Assembly: GCA_030681675.1 (NCBI GenBank) | Contig: JAUXRP010000015.1 | Location: forward strand, 223,478-287,477 | DNA from: Candidatus Planktophila sp. | Lineage (GTDB): Bacteria; Actinomycetota; Actinomycetes; Nanopelagicales; Nanopelagicaceae | Direction of reading: 5' to 3' | Length of the DNA stretch: 64,000 bases | Part shown: positions 20,051 through 30,293 of the stretch, in pieces | Layout: every line of letters starts with the position of its first letter | Numbering within the stretch: the stretch's first letter is position 1 | The notes under the pieces: model-generated | Seen by the model: only the letters and a program-made list of their open reading frames with translations | Told to the model about the DNA's origin: nothing | Databases searched by the model: none | Position numbers and translations under genes: made by a program

Positions 20051-20055
20051 CCTGT

Positions 20056-22158
20056 GTGACTAAGCAATCGGCACTTCTGAGCGCAGATACCAGTTCGTTG
20101 CTTCTTGAAGTGCGAGATGGCGCATTAGTTATTGCCCATTGGGGTCACTCTCTCATTGGCAATATATCCGATATCGGAGTTGCCCAGAAGCATTCAATTG
20201 CCAATAGCTCGTGGGATCAATCGCCGAATTCAGGGATTATGCGTGAGAGCGCACGCGGATTCCTAGGTCGGCCAACACTCAGTGGTCATCGAAGCGGGAG
20301 CGCATGGTCAACCAAGTTTGAGGTCACGGATTTCCACCATATTGACAATCATTGCTCAGTAACCTTTCGCGATTTTTTCGCTGAACTTGAAGTTATTATT
20401 ATCTTCGATTTAGATATATTCGGTGTTTTGACCCAAAGTGCGACAGTAAAAAATATCGGTGAAAACGATTACTGCCTTAATGAATATATTCATTGGCTTC
20501 CATTGCCGCAAGAGGCAGATCAAAGTTTAGATTTTGCTGGTCGATGGTCAAATGAACGTCAACCCCAACGTCGCGATATCTCTATTGGCACGTGGATACG
20601 CGAATCGCGAGAAGGTAGAAGCGGTCACAATTTTTCAATTGCCGAAATCGCCTTAACTAAGCAAACTAACTTCAACAATGGCTCAGCTTGGGCAACAAGC
20701 ATTGCTTGGAGTGGGAATTCTCAATACTTAATCGAACGCGGATTCGATGGGCAGCAATCTATTGGTGCCGGCGAACTTTTGCTGCCCGGCGAAGTTGTTT
20801 TAGCGTCTGGACAAACATATAAAGCACCGTCCATAGTTTCAGTATTTTCAGATGCTGGCCTGGATGGAATTAGTGCCGCTTTCCACTCGCACATTCGTGC
20901 TCGGACTATGCACCCTAAACGTCCTCGCCCACTCACTCTCAATATGTGGGAAGCCCTCTATTTTAATCATGAAGAGAAGGCTATAAGAGAGTTAGTTGAT
21001 GTGGCCGCTCAAATCGGAGTTGAACGTGTTGTTTTAGATGATGGGTGGTTTCATTCTCGACGTAACGATCGAGCCGGTTTAGGCGATTGGGTTATTGATT
21101 CGCAAGTTTGGCCCAACGGATTAAACCCGATAATTGAATACATAAACTCGAAGGGAGTTGAATTTGGTTTGTGGTTTGAAGGTGAAATGGTCAATCAAGA
21201 CTCTGATTTGTATCGTGCTCACCCGGATTGGATTTTGCATGAAGGCGATCGCATTCCACCTTTATGGCGCCACCAACTTGTTTTAGATTTAGCTCATGAG
21301 GGTGCTTATAACCATGTACTAGAACAAACATCGCAGATTTTAAAAAATCATAATATCGAATATATTAAATGGGATCACAATCGAGTTTTAGTTGATGCTG
21401 GGCACGTAGGTCATGCTGGTGTGCGAACTCAAACTCAAGCAATTTACCGCTTATTTGCTGAGTTAAAATCGCGCCATCCAGGATTAGAAATAGAGTCTTG
21501 TGCATCCGGAGGAGCACGCATTGATTTAGGTGTTATAGATTTAGTTGATCGCTTTTGGACAAGTGATAATAATGATGCGCTCGAACGTCAAACAATTCAA
21601 CGATGGACTGCTCAGGTTATTCCCCCTGAAATGCTAGGAACACATATTGGTCCCACACATGGCCATCAAACTGGTCGAACTCTCGAATTATCAATGCGGG
21701 CGACGACTGCACTTTTTGGCCATGCTGGAATTGAATGGAACATTACTGAGGCCACGGATGAAGAACTCCAACATCTAGCGACGTGGGCGACCTATTACAA
21801 AACTAAACGAGGACTCTTACATAGTGGTCGAATGGTTCGTGTCGATTATCCAGATGTCCACGGTAATTTGTATGGTGTAATCGCACGCGATCAATCCCAA
21901 GGGATTTTTGCATTTGTTCAGTTAACGCCAACGGTTGCCATTCACCCTTCGCCATTGAAATTTCCCGGATTAAATCAGAGCGCTACATATTCAATCAAGG
22001 CGGTTTATCCGGCAGGAAAGCCTCGCTTTATGCTCATCTCTCCGCCGCTTTGGATGGAGGGTATAAAACTTTCAGGATCTGCATTGGCACACATTGGCGT
22101 CAGTGCACCTATTCTTGCTCCGGCAAATGCATTTCTCATAGAGATTACAGAGATTTAA
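20056..22158 (+). CDS. Alpha-galactosidase, GH36
   Basis: Releases alpha-linked galactose from oligosaccharides such as melibiose and raffinose. The 700-residue chain has an N-terminal beta-sandwich, a TIM barrel with the nucleophile Asp440 in IKWDHN and the acid/base Asp504 in WTSDNND, and a C-terminal beta domain. GTG 20056 is the start. No signal peptide is present, so it acts in the cytoplasm on imported sugars. It is divergent from galTEK, which would process the galactose it frees, and overlaps the convergent glpK by 4 bp. No transporter is adjacent. Confidence 0.93.
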   Translation: MTKQSALLSADTSSLLLEVRDGALVIAHWGHSLIGNISDIGVAQKHSIANSSWDQSPNSGIMRESARGFLGRPTLSGHRSGSAWSTKFEVTDFHHIDNHCSVTFRDFFAELEVIIIFDLDIFGVLTQSATVKNIGENDYCLNEYIHWLPLPQEADQSLDFAGRWSNERQPQRRDISIGTWIRESREGRSGHNFSIAEIALTKQTNFNNGSAWATSIAWSGNSQYLIERGFDGQQSIGAGELLLPGEVVLASGQTYKAPSIVSVFSDAGLDGISAAFHSHIRARTMHPKRPRPLTLNMWEALYFNHEEKAIRELVDVAAQIGVERVVLDDGWFHSRRNDRAGLGDWVIDSQVWPNGLNPIIEYINSKGVEFGLWFEGEMVNQDSDLYRAHPDWILHEGDRIPPLWRHQLVLDLAHEGAYNHVLEQTSQILKNHNIEYIKWDHNRVLVDAGHVGHAGVRTQTQAIYRLFAELKSRHPGLEIESCASGGARIDLGVIDLVDRFWTSDNNDALERQTIQRWTAQVIPPEMLGTHIGPTHGHQTGRTLELSMRATTALFGHAGIEWNITEATDEELQHLATWATYYKTKRGLLHSGRMVRVDYPDVHGNLYGVIARDQSQGIFAFVQLTPTVAIHPSPLKFPGLNQSATYSIKAVYPAGKPRFMLISPPLWMEGIKLSGSALAHIGVSAPILAPANAFLIEITEI

Positions 22159-23642
22159 TCGCTCCAATTAAGCGTGCGTTCGACGGCTTTTTTCCACTGA
22201 GAATAACCAATTTCACGCGTTTCAAAAGTGCTAGTTGGAGACCAACGACGAGATTCTTGCCATTGTCGGCGAACTTCATCCTTTGATTCCCAAAAACCTA
22301 CTGCTAAACCAGCGGCATATGCAGCTCCAAGCGCAGTTGTCTCTGAAATTAATGGTTTAGAAATCTCTACGCCCATAATATCGGCCTGCATCTGCATGCA
22401 GAGAGAGTTTGCTGTTATTCCACCGTCTACTCGCATCGTACTCATAGGCGTGCCACTGTCGGCAACCATCGCATCCATGACATCACGAGTCTGATAACAG
22501 ATGGCCTCGAGAGCAGCACGTGCAAGGTGTGCCCTTGTTGCCGCACGTGTGAGACCCACAATGACTCCGCGAGCATCGCTGCGCCAGTACGGAGCAAATA
22601 ATCCTGAGAAAGCGGGGACGAAATAAACCCCTGCAGTGTCGGCAACGGAGGAGGCTAAAGTCTCAGTCTCTGCTGCATTAGATATAACGCCTAATTGATC
22701 TCTAAGCCACTGGATGGCAGATCCGGTAACTGCAACCGATCCTTCAAGAGCATAACGTGCCGGCTCATCGCCAAATTTAAAACAAACCGTGGTTAATAAT
22801 CCATTTTTGGATCGCACAACTTCAGTACCAGTATTGAGCAATGCAAAGTTGCCTGTGCCATAGGTAGTCTTTGATTCACCGCGCTCGAAACAAACTTGGC
22901 CAACCATTGCCGCCTGCTGATCACCTAAAATTCCAGCGATTGGGATTGCTGTACCAAAGGCTCCGTGGGGATCGGTGAACCCATACGTCTCCGATGAAGA
23001 TTTAATAACTGGTAGTGACTTTCGTGTAACGCCAAAAATTGAAAGTAGCTCATCATCCCAGTCCAGAGTTTCAAGGTTCATGAGCAAAGTACGGCTTGCA
23101 TTCGTGACATCAGTAGCGTGAACACCACCGTGCACTCCTCCGGTTAAGTTCCAGAGTAGCCAGGAATCTATAGTTCCAAAGCGAGCGCTGGCACCGCGAG
23201 CTTCCGGAACATTTTCTAACAGCCAGTTCATTTTACTTCCAGCAAAATATGGCGCAATAGTTAAGCCCGTCTTGAAAACGATGAGTTTTCGCTCACCCTC
23301 ACTCAGGGACTCTAAAAAATTAGTAGTTCGTGTGTCCTGCCACACGATGGCATTGGATAAGGGCCGCCCAGTGTCGGCATCCCAAACGACCGTTGTTTCA
23401 CGCTGATTTGTGATTCCTATCGCCACTAAATCCGAGCCCAAAACATCGGCCTGTCTCAATGCGGCAGATATTACTTCCTGGGTACGCTCCCAAATTTCGG
23501 CGGCATTATGCTCGACCCAGCCGGCTTGGGGAAGAATTTGACGATGCTCCACTTGGTGCTGTCCGACAACTTTTCCAGAATGGTCAAAGATCATAAATCG
23601 TGTACTACTTGTGCCTTGATCCAAACTGCCGATGTATCTCAC
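22155..23642 (-). CDS. glpK: Glycerol kinase
   Basis: Phosphorylates glycerol to glycerol-3-phosphate. A FGGY-family kinase of 495 residues: N-terminal [15 protein letters not shown] phosphate loop, [22 protein letters not shown], the second-domain [11 protein letters not shown] and the C-terminal [12 protein letters not shown]. Start is GTG 23642; no better codon is present. It is divergent from glpD (69 bp), which uses its product. No glpF facilitator is seen nearby. Confidence 0.95.
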   Translation of the reverse strand: MRYIGSLDQGTSSTRFMIFDHSGKVVGQHQVEHRQILPQAGWVEHNAAEIWERTQEVISAALRQADVLGSDLVAIGITNQRETTVVWDADTGRPLSNAIVWQDTRTTNFLESLSEGERKLIVFKTGLTIAPYFAGSKMNWLLENVPEARGASARFGTIDSWLLWNLTGGVHGGVHATDVTNASRTLLMNLETLDWDDELLSIFGVTRKSLPVIKSSSETYGFTDPHGAFGTAIPIAGILGDQQAAMVGQVCFERGESKTTYGTGNFALLNTGTEVVRSKNGLLTTVCFKFGDEPARYALEGSVAVTGSAIQWLRDQLGVISNAAETETLASSVADTAGVYFVPAFSGLFAPYWRSDARGVIVGLTRAATRAHLARAALEAICYQTRDVMDAMVADSGTPMSTMRVDGGITANSLCMQMQADIMGVEISKPLISETTALGAAYAAGLAVGFWESKDEVRRQWQESRRWSPTSTFETREIGYSQWKKAVERTLNWSD

Positions 23643-23711
23643 AATAAGGCAAACCCGTCTCTATTCGGTTAGGCTTAACTCTACAAAGGCTGCAATGGAG
23701 ATGCAACGCAT

Positions 23712-25385
23712 ATGTTTTTATTTGATTTAAACCCAATACAACGCGAAAACGCCATCGCTGCATTAGGCAGCGAGAGATTTGATGTTTTGGTAATCGGCGG
23801 GGGAGTAAATGGCGTTGGTGCTGCTCTAGATGCCGCCTCTCGAGGATTGAAAGTTGCATTAATCGAGTCCCAAGATATTGCCGCAGGAACATCCAGCCGC
23901 TCGAGTAAATTAATTCATGGTGGCCTTCGCTATCTCGAGCAGTATGACTTCAAATTAGTTCGAGAGGCGCTACATGAGCGAGAACTTCTCGTCTCGACAC
24001 TCTGCCCACATTTAGTAAAACCCGTTGGCTTTCTTTTTCCGCTCACCGAAAAGTTTAAAGAACGCACCTACGTTGGGGCAGGATTAGCGCTATACGACGC
24101 GCTCCGTGGATTTGCACGCACTTTGCCATGGCACAAACACTTGAGCCAGAAACAGATTAATGAGATCGCACCTTCGTTACGGCCAGATATTATTTTGGGA
24201 GCAATAAAATACTTTGATGCACAAGTAGATGATGCCCGCCACACACTCAGTGTTGCTCGCACTGCAGCGCGCCATGGAGCAATTATTGCAACTCGCATGA
24301 GCGCCGAATCACTCATTCGAGAAGGAAAGCAGATTATTGGCGTAAATGCTAAGGATCTAGTGAGTGGGAAAAGCATTGCAATTAAAGCAACAGTGACGGT
24401 TATGTGCGCTGGAATTTGGAGCGACTCGCTTCACGAAAAATTTGATTTAAAAGCTGGATATAACGTCACAATGAGCAAAGGTGTCCATATCGTTTTACCT
24501 GGTTCGGCGATTAAATCCGACGCCGGTATTATTCTTAAAACCCCAGTTTCAGTTCTCTTCATTATTCCTTGGGGTGATAAATGGATTGTTGGAACAACCG
24601 ACACTCCGTATACAGGAGATCGCGCTGAGCCTTTCGCTAATCGTGAAGATGTCCAATACATCGTGGATCAAGCCAATCGCGTTCTTACTCCACAAATTAA
24701 ATTTGACGAGATAATTGGAGTTTATGCTGGACTTCGACCGTTAGTAGCAAATAACAAGGGTTCTGTTACCACTAAACTCTCGCGTGAACATACGGTAGAT
24801 AGACCTGCACCAGGCTTCGTCAGTATTGCTGGAGGAAAATACACCACATATCGCATTATGAGTAAGGATGTAATTGACCTTGCAGCAATTGAGCTTCGCA
24901 AACTGATCCCAGAGTCGGTTACAGATAAACTTCCACTCGTTGGCGCTGATGGTTACTTTGCTTTAGTGCAACAAGTTGATCGCCTTGCTGAAGAAAGCGG
25001 TTTATTGGCTGAATCGATTATTCATCTTCTCAACCGTTATGGTTCAATGATTAGCGAAGTTTTAGAGTTAATTAGGGGAAATCCAGCCTTAGGCAAGAGA
25101 CTCTCACCCGAATTGCCTTATATAAGAGCTGAGATTTACTACGCAGCTAGCCACGAGGGAGCTCAAAGTATTGACGATGTGATTTCTCGTCGTACTCGTA
25201 TCGCCTTCGAAGCCCACAATCATGGATTAAACCTTGCCGAGGCTATCTCTGAAATAATTGCTCCGGTTTTGGGTTGGTCTACAAAAGAGCGCAAGAGTTC
25301 AGTTGCAGCCTACGAATCACTCGTTGAGCGCGAGCTAACTGCGATGGATGAAATCTTAAAAGTTAACGAAAAAGTTAATTCTTAA
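23712..25385 (+). CDS. glpD: Glycerol-3-phosphate dehydrogenase, FAD-dependent
   Basis: A membrane-associated flavoenzyme that oxidises glycerol-3-phosphate to DHAP and reduces quinone. Motifs are the FAD loop VIGGGVNGVGAALDAASRG (about 26-44), GTSSRSSKLIHGGLRYLE and the C-terminal GGKYTTYR segment. At 557 residues it is the homodimeric aerobic type. GGAG lies 11 bp before the ATG. It is paired head to head with glpK. Its 3' end overlaps the convergent lysozyme gene by 11 bp. Confidence 0.95.
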   Translation: MFLFDLNPIQRENAIAALGSERFDVLVIGGGVNGVGAALDAASRGLKVALIESQDIAAGTSSRSSKLIHGGLRYLEQYDFKLVREALHERELLVSTLCPHLVKPVGFLFPLTEKFKERTYVGAGLALYDALRGFARTLPWHKHLSQKQINEIAPSLRPDIILGAIKYFDAQVDDARHTLSVARTAARHGAIIATRMSAESLIREGKQIIGVNAKDLVSGKSIAIKATVTVMCAGIWSDSLHEKFDLKAGYNVTMSKGVHIVLPGSAIKSDAGIILKTPVSVLFIIPWGDKWIVGTTDTPYTGDRAEPFANREDVQYIVDQANRVLTPQIKFDEIIGVYAGLRPLVANNKGSVTTKLSREHTVDRPAPGFVSIAGGKYTTYRIMSKDVIDLAAIELRKLIPESVTDKLPLVGADGYFALVQQVDRLAEESGLLAESIIHLLNRYGSMISEVLELIRGNPALGKRLSPELPYIRAEIYYAASHEGAQSIDDVISRRTRIAFEAHNHGLNLAEAISEIIAPVLGWSTKERKSSVAAYESLVERELTAMDEILKVNEKVNS

Positions 25386-26994
25386 TCTGGTTTCTGCATC
25401 CATCAACTGAAGGCTTAGGAGTTGGTTTCACAGTTGGAGTTGGAGTAATTGTCGGTATCGCTCCTTGTTCAAGAGTGAAAGTTACTGGTAGCCAACTTTG
25501 TGCATGTGTTTTAGATACATCATTAAAGAGAATATTTCCTACATATGTGCCTGCAGCCAGACCCTTAACCGAGAGTGTCCAAAGCCCGCTAGTGGCACGC
25601 ACAAGGTTTTGTTTTGGTCTCTCAAGGGGTGCAATCAGTGGATCAAAGACTAACTTTACGCCTCCTGTCACAACTGGAGTTAAATCTGGGCGCACAACGC
25701 TGACATTGAAGCTCACCGGTTTATTAGTGGTTGTAGCCGACTGTCCTAATAGAGTTATGAAAGTTGGCTCATACATGGGCATTAAATCAACTTGCGTTGG
25801 CGTCCAACTACCTTGAATGAGATCCAAGAATGCCTGCGCAGTACCTCTAAATACATTTAGATCAAGACGTGACCCGGGTACTCCATATTTAGGTGCAATG
25901 CCACATGATGAGTACTGCCACATGGTCCACTGCGAATCACAGTTTGCACTTGTCCATGAATGTACGTAACAACCATTGGATTTAAGTCCCGGTTGGTTCA
26001 CGGGATTTGCTGGATCAATTGCATAGTGGGCTAACCACAATGGATACTGTGCGAGTTCAACACTTCGAATCATGGAACCCTCAAGGAAATTGGCGTATGA
26101 GTACATGATTGGGGTTTTTCCAGTCTTCTCTTTAAGAAGAGCTAGAAAGGTAGTCGCCCAGAGAGTTACGGCGCTACGTGAGGCGTATTTTTGGCAAGCC
26201 CCAGTAGAAGATAGTCGAACACACTTATTTTCAAGATCTAAGGCGTACGGTAAATCGCGCTCGGTATATCCGCCGATAGATGCTAAACGCCAGATAACCT
26301 TTTGCGCTTGTGCGGTGGCATCTCGAATAATCGCATCGGCATCTTCAACATCGGGCAGAGTTGTGTAGTGATAAAAACCTGTGTAAATTCCGGCAGCTTG
26401 CGCAGCGCTATGGTCCATCACCAAATACTTTAAAGCAAGGGCATCGGCTTCATCTCGCGTATCTGAGGCCTTAATCATGACAAATCGAATACCAGCGCTA
26501 TACATCTTCTCGAAGTCAATAGCTTTGTCTTCAGGATGTTGCCAACGGCTAATATCTGCGCCATGAATACGCCCACCAGGACCAAACTGACCAATCACAA
26601 GTGCGGGGTCACTCTCTGAAAATACGTCCATCTGTTTAATAATGATGGTGCGCATCGGTGAGTAGATACTATTTCCGCGCGCAATCGCACTGGCTCGGTA
26701 AGATACTTTTGATTCAAGTGCAGTTGCAAGTGCCACAATCTTCCAAGTTCCAGCTTTGGTGGTCTTAGTACTAAATCGAGTGTTCTCCCACACTCCAGTA
26801 TTTTTTATTTGAATCGTTACTGCAGTGCCCGCTCTTGCAGGTTTTATAGTTCCATAAAAAGTTAAAAGCGCCTCACTAGTCGATGGTGTTTGTCGCACCG
26901 TAAGTGAGAGTTGAGCCGTTGACGCCTGTGTGCTTGGAATCCCAATAGTTACTATGCCAAGGGCGATCGCAGTTATAGCTGCTCGAATTTTCAT
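25375..26994 (-). CDS. Secreted GH25 lysozyme (muramidase)
   Basis: Peptidoglycan hydrolase acting outside the membrane. A signal peptide (about 1-24, ending TQAS) is followed by an Ig-like segment (28-120). The GH25 domain (about 142-400) starts HGADISRW with Asp147, then carries DLEN with Asp253 and Glu255, and ends with WQYSS and LDLNVFRG. A second beta-rich segment and a Pro/Thr-rich tail ending in a Cys-containing stretch follow. The two non-catalytic beta domains probably bind the wall. It overlaps the upstream small gene by 4 bp (ATGA), so it is the last gene of the response-regulator unit. Confidence 0.9.
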   Translation of the reverse strand: MKIRAAITAIALGIVTIGIPSTQASTAQLSLTVRQTPSTSEALLTFYGTIKPARAGTAVTIQIKNTGVWENTRFSTKTTKAGTWKIVALATALESKVSYRASAIARGNSIYSPMRTIIIKQMDVFSESDPALVIGQFGPGGRIHGADISRWQHPEDKAIDFEKMYSAGIRFVMIKASDTRDEADALALKYLVMDHSAAQAAGIYTGFYHYTTLPDVEDADAIIRDATAQAQKVIWRLASIGGYTERDLPYALDLENKCVRLSSTGACQKYASRSAVTLWATTFLALLKEKTGKTPIMYSYANFLEGSMIRSVELAQYPLWLAHYAIDPANPVNQPGLKSNGCYVHSWTSANCDSQWTMWQYSSCGIAPKYGVPGSRLDLNVFRGTAQAFLDLIQGSWTPTQVDLMPMYEPTFITLLGQSATTTNKPVSFNVSVVRPDLTPVVTGGVKLVFDPLIAPLERPKQNLVRATSGLWTLSVKGLAAGTYVGNILFNDVSKTHAQSWLPVTFTLEQGAIPTITPTPTVKPTPKPSVDGCRNQIKN

Positions 26995-27248
26995 TTCTCT
27001 ATAATTGTAACGTCAAGAGAATAAAGAGAATGTATGGTGAGGGATAGTAATTGCTGTGCTCTAATTCTTGCCTCAGAGTACTCGTGGGCCCCACCTAGTT
27101 TTCGACTATCAGAAAAGTCCAGAGTGAGAATCTTTCCATCAAAATCGGCTAGCCGAGCATCGAAAAAAGCCAGCCAGGCAACACGATCTTGAAGCAAAAG
27201 CGCATCGAGAACCTCGTTCCAACGCCCTCGCATCTCTTCTAGCTCCAT
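26991..27248 (-). CDS. Small protein resembling the C-terminal part of DnaX
   Basis: An 85-residue cytoplasmic protein. The pattern RGRWNEVLDALLLQDRVAWL, then GKILTLDFSD, resembles the domain of DNA polymerase III gamma/tau that follows the ATPase, but there is no ATPase. The resemblance is by eye and weak, so no function is assigned. ATG 27248 is chosen, with a TAAGGT element 8 bp upstream; an in-frame ATG at 27326 would overlap the response regulator by 38 bp. The stop overlaps the lysozyme start (ATGA), implying co-translation. Confidence 0.55.
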   Translation of the reverse strand: MELEEMRGRWNEVLDALLLQDRVAWLAFFDARLADFDGKILTLDFSDSRKLGGAHEYSEARIRAQQLLSLTIHSLYSLDVTIIEK

Positions 27249-27288
27249 AGTGGGCGACCTTACCCGCCATTTCTGTGAGCCTTCGGTG

Positions 27289-27957
27289 TTAGTGGTGAGG
27301 CGCGCCCAACCACTTGTAATACTCATTAACTAACTGAACACGCATGTTTTTATTGTGATCTTGCTGAATATTGAACTCCTGAGCCACACGGGAGATGATC
27401 TGCTCAACCGATTTGTCACTGACATATCTAACTCGACCAATGTGGGCATTTGTTAAACCATCGGCCACCAATCGAAGCGTTTGAACTTGCACATCAGTGA
27501 GTTGTGCGAGCAAGCCGTGCAGAGAGTTTTCTTTTATGGAAACACTTCCATTTATCCAAGAAACTTCATGGCTTTCATCGGCCGAAACCTTGGAGTCGGC
27601 AATTGCTGCACATAAAACTAAGAGATCCGTGGCCGATTTCTTGAGGATTACCTTTGTGCCGACAGGTATATCAATGTGGCGATCACCTAGAAGGCGAACA
27701 TCTGAGCAACTCTCTAAAATAACAATCCCCACTTTGGGTTTTGATTTACGAATATTCACGGCAATTTGAATTGCAGAGATTCCGGCGATATGCATATCTA
27801 ACAGAACTACATCGGGCTGGAGCCTATTGAGGAGATTGAGTGCCACGCTTTCACTTCTTGCTTCACCGATGATATCCATCTCGTGCAATCTGAGAGCAGG
27901 AACTAAGGTAGAAAGTTCGAACCCATCATCAATAACAACAAGCACGCGCTCATTCAT
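27289..27957 (-). CDS. Orphan response regulator, receiver plus LuxR-type HTH
   Basis: A 222-residue two-component regulator. The receiver has the acidic pair Asp10-Asp11, the phospho-acceptor Asp54 (VLLDMHI) and Lys106/107. The C-terminal domain (about 147-210) has a GerE/LuxR helix-turn-helix (LTDVQVQTLRLVADGLTNAHI). The recognition helix is diverged from the usual form (DKSVEQIISRVAQEF). No histidine kinase gene is nearby. It precedes the small protein and the lysozyme gene and could control them. The ATG is preceded at 6 bp by TACCCT. Confidence 0.85.
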   Translation of the reverse strand: MNERVLVVIDDGFELSTLVPALRLHEMDIIGEARSESVALNLLNRLQPDVVLLDMHIAGISAIQIAVNIRKSKPKVGIVILESCSDVRLLGDRHIDIPVGTKVILKKSATDLLVLCAAIADSKVSADESHEVSWINGSVSIKENSLHGLLAQLTDVQVQTLRLVADGLTNAHIGRVRYVSDKSVEQIISRVAQEFNIQQDHNKNMRVQLVNEYYKWLGAPHH

Positions 27958-27963
27958 TTAAAC

Positions 27964-27969
27964 AGGGTA
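27964..27969 (-). promoter_or_regulatory. -10 element of the response-regulator gene, leaderless
   Basis: On the minus strand TACCCT is followed by six bases and the ATG at 27957. Confidence 0.45.
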
Positions 27970-28004
27970 ACAAGAAAGAAAACTCTTACCTCGACTTAGA
28001 GATG

Positions 28005-28859
28005 CTAATTAAGTATTTGAGAGATGGCACCAGATATCTCTTTCACAATCATTTCTGCCGAAATAGGGCCACCCCTAGATGCATTCATCGCCGATTGTGC
28101 ATGTATGAGCGCACCCGTTGCAGCAACTTCGGCTAAACGATTTGTATCATTTAGTATTTCAATTGTGTTTGTTGCGACCAAAGCTCCAATAATGCCAGCG
28201 AGCACATCACCAGTTCCGGCGGTTGCTAACCATGGAGTAGCAACGGGAAGTTCGATACAAATTTGATCGTTAGCTACAAAAGTTATTGCTCCTTTTAAGA
28301 GAACCGTTACCCCTAAAGTTTTTGCAGCTCCCTGTACCCACTTCTTGGGATCACCCTCAATTGCCTCCAATGACACAGGGACACCGCGCGCTGTTAGTAA
28401 GGCCGAAAGTTCGGCGCTATGCGGAGTAATTAGCGTTGGTTGTTCCAATGATCCTGCCAAAAAGAGTGCTCCAGCATCAAGAACAGTAGGAACTGATTGA
28501 GATTTTGCAAGTGTGAACCAACGATGGCGAAGCCAGGTAGACACATCTGAATATTTTTTAGACGGTATCCCGGAGCCAATTAACCATGCTGCAACTTTGC
28601 CGGGTTGTACAACCACCGATGGAGTTGCATGTAGGACGAGATGTGCCAGACCAGATGAGCTATGAAATCGAACCATGCCAACTCCGCTTGCAGCAGCGGC
28701 CGACGTTGATAGTACCGCCGCACCTGGATACTGAGCTGAGCCAGTAATAACTCCAAGAGTTCCACGTGAATACTTATGATCTAAATCCGTCGGAATAACA
28801 ATGCAACGCTTTGCATCACGCGCACTCCATTTTTTGTTTACTAGTAACTTTTGGTTCAT
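28005..28859 (-). CDS. nnrD: ADP-dependent NAD(P)HX dehydratase (stand-alone)
   Basis: Repairs hydrated NADH/NADPH. The 284-residue protein has the ribokinase-like fold with RGTLGVITGSAQYPGAAVLS near the N-terminus, LITPHSAELSALL, VLLKGA and the terminal ATP-site TAGTGDVLAGIIGA. It lacks the N-terminal epimerase (NnrE/YjeF_N) domain often fused to it, and no separate epimerase is visible here. ATG 28859 is preferred over a TTG two codons upstream. It lies alone between the response regulator and the divergent sulfur operon. Confidence 0.88.
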   Translation of the reverse strand: MNQKLLVNKKWSARDAKRCIVIPTDLDHKYSRGTLGVITGSAQYPGAAVLSTSAAAASGVGMVRFHSSSGLAHLVLHATPSVVVQPGKVAAWLIGSGIPSKKYSDVSTWLRHRWFTLAKSQSVPTVLDAGALFLAGSLEQPTLITPHSAELSALLTARGVPVSLEAIEGDPKKWVQGAAKTLGVTVLLKGAITFVANDQICIELPVATPWLATAGTGDVLAGIIGALVATNTIEILNDTNRLAEVAATGALIHAQSAMNASRGGPISAEMIVKEISGAISQILN

Positions 28860-29021
28860 GCTCAACTATCCCACAAATTGACTATTGAGAGATAGCCCTT
28901 CGAAAATCAATAAAAATCCATTGATATTGAGCGCAAAAGTAGCAGGCGACCTAAATCACTAATTTTTCTCAATGTCTCTTTTTACCCAAGAGTATATTGG
29001 GCCATGACGGAGAGGAAATAA

Positions 29022-30293
29022 ATGAAAAAATTACTCGTCTTAGGTGCAGGCGCCGCTGGCACGATGGTCGTGAATAAACTTAGAAAAAAGCTTCCTAATG
29101 ATGCATGGGAAATAACAGTAGTCGATCAAGAGACTGAACATATTTATCAGCCAGGGTTATTGTTAATGCCCTTTGGAACGTATGAACCTGAGCAGTTAAT
29201 TAAAAAACGCCAAAGTTTCTTTCCTAAGGGTGTTAACTTTATTCAAGCCGAGATTGAAAAAGTTGATCCAACACTCAATAAAACCTTCTTGAAAGATGGA
29301 CGTGAAATTGGGTATGACTACTTAGTAATTGCATCTGGTACGACTCCACGCCCGGATCAGACTCTTGGCATGAGTGATCCTGCCATTTGGTATAAGAGCG
29401 TTTTTGATTTCTATACATTGGCAGGCTCAACTGCGCTGCGTGACGCACTTAAGAATTTTAACGGTGGCCGCTTAGTTGTTCATATCACTGAGATGCCGAT
29501 TAAGTGTCCAGTTGCTCCGCTAGAATTTACATTCCTCGCCAATGCATACTTTGAAAAGCGCGGAATCCGCGACAAGGTTGAGATTGTTTTTGTGACTCCT
29601 CTAGAAGGTGCATTCACGAAACCCGTTGCTTCTAAGCAGCTTGGGATGATGCTCAATGATCGTAAAATATCATTGGAGTCAGATTTTGTAATCGAGCATA
29701 TTGATGTTGAAGCCAAGACGATGGTCTCAATGGATGAACGCGAGATTGCCTTTGATTTACTCGTAACTGTTCCGCTTAATATGGGTGCTGATTTTATTGA
29801 ACGCTCTGGATTGGGCGATGAACTCAACTATGTTCCAGTTAATAAGCGTAATTTCCTTTCAGATGCATATCCCAATATCTTTGTTTTAGGTGATGCCTCC
29901 AATATTCCCGCATCTAAAGCTGGATCGGTAGCGCACTTTGCTGTCGACTTATTCTCAGAAAACTTTGTTGACTATGTCAATGGCCGCCCGATGAATCATA
30001 ACTTCGATGGCCATGCCAACTGCTTTATAGAATCGGGAAACGGTAAAGGCTTATTAATTGACTTTAATTACGAGGTGGAACCCTTAACTGGAAAATTCCC
30101 AATCCCAGTGATTGGTCCATTAGCATTGCTGAAGGAGAGTCGCCTCAATCACATCGGGAAGTTAGCCTTCCGATGGATCTATTGGAACATTTTGCTCAAA
30201 GGTCGTTATCTACCAATTCCGGCACTGATGTCAATGGCTGGAAAAGTCCAAGTAACCAAAAATGAAAAGGAGAGATTAAATGCCAACAATTGA
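29022..30293 (+). CDS. sqr: Sulfide:quinone oxidoreductase family flavoprotein
   Basis: Likely oxidises sulfide to bound polysulfide and passes electrons to quinone. The 423-residue protein has the N-terminal FAD loop LLVLGAGAAGTMVV, the second flavin motif FVLGDASNIPASKAG, and just two candidate redox cysteines: C162 (KCPVAPLEF) and C334 (ANCFIES), matching the essential pair of SQR. The amphipathic C-terminus (about 378-410) fits membrane attachment. AGAGG lies 6 bp before the ATG. It overlaps the dsrC/tusE-like gene by 14 bp, so sulfane sulfur made here could go directly to that carrier. The subtype is not assigned. Confidence 0.85.
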   Translation: MKKLLVLGAGAAGTMVVNKLRKKLPNDAWEITVVDQETEHIYQPGLLLMPFGTYEPEQLIKKRQSFFPKGVNFIQAEIEKVDPTLNKTFLKDGREIGYDYLVIASGTTPRPDQTLGMSDPAIWYKSVFDFYTLAGSTALRDALKNFNGGRLVVHITEMPIKCPVAPLEFTFLANAYFEKRGIRDKVEIVFVTPLEGAFTKPVASKQLGMMLNDRKISLESDFVIEHIDVEAKTMVSMDEREIAFDLLVTVPLNMGADFIERSGLGDELNYVPVNKRNFLSDAYPNIFVLGDASNIPASKAGSVAHFAVDLFSENFVDYVNGRPMNHNFDGHANCFIESGNGKGLLIDFNYEVEPLTGKFPIPVIGPLALLKESRLNHIGKLAFRWIYWNILLKGRYLPIPALMSMAGKVQVTKNEKERLNANN

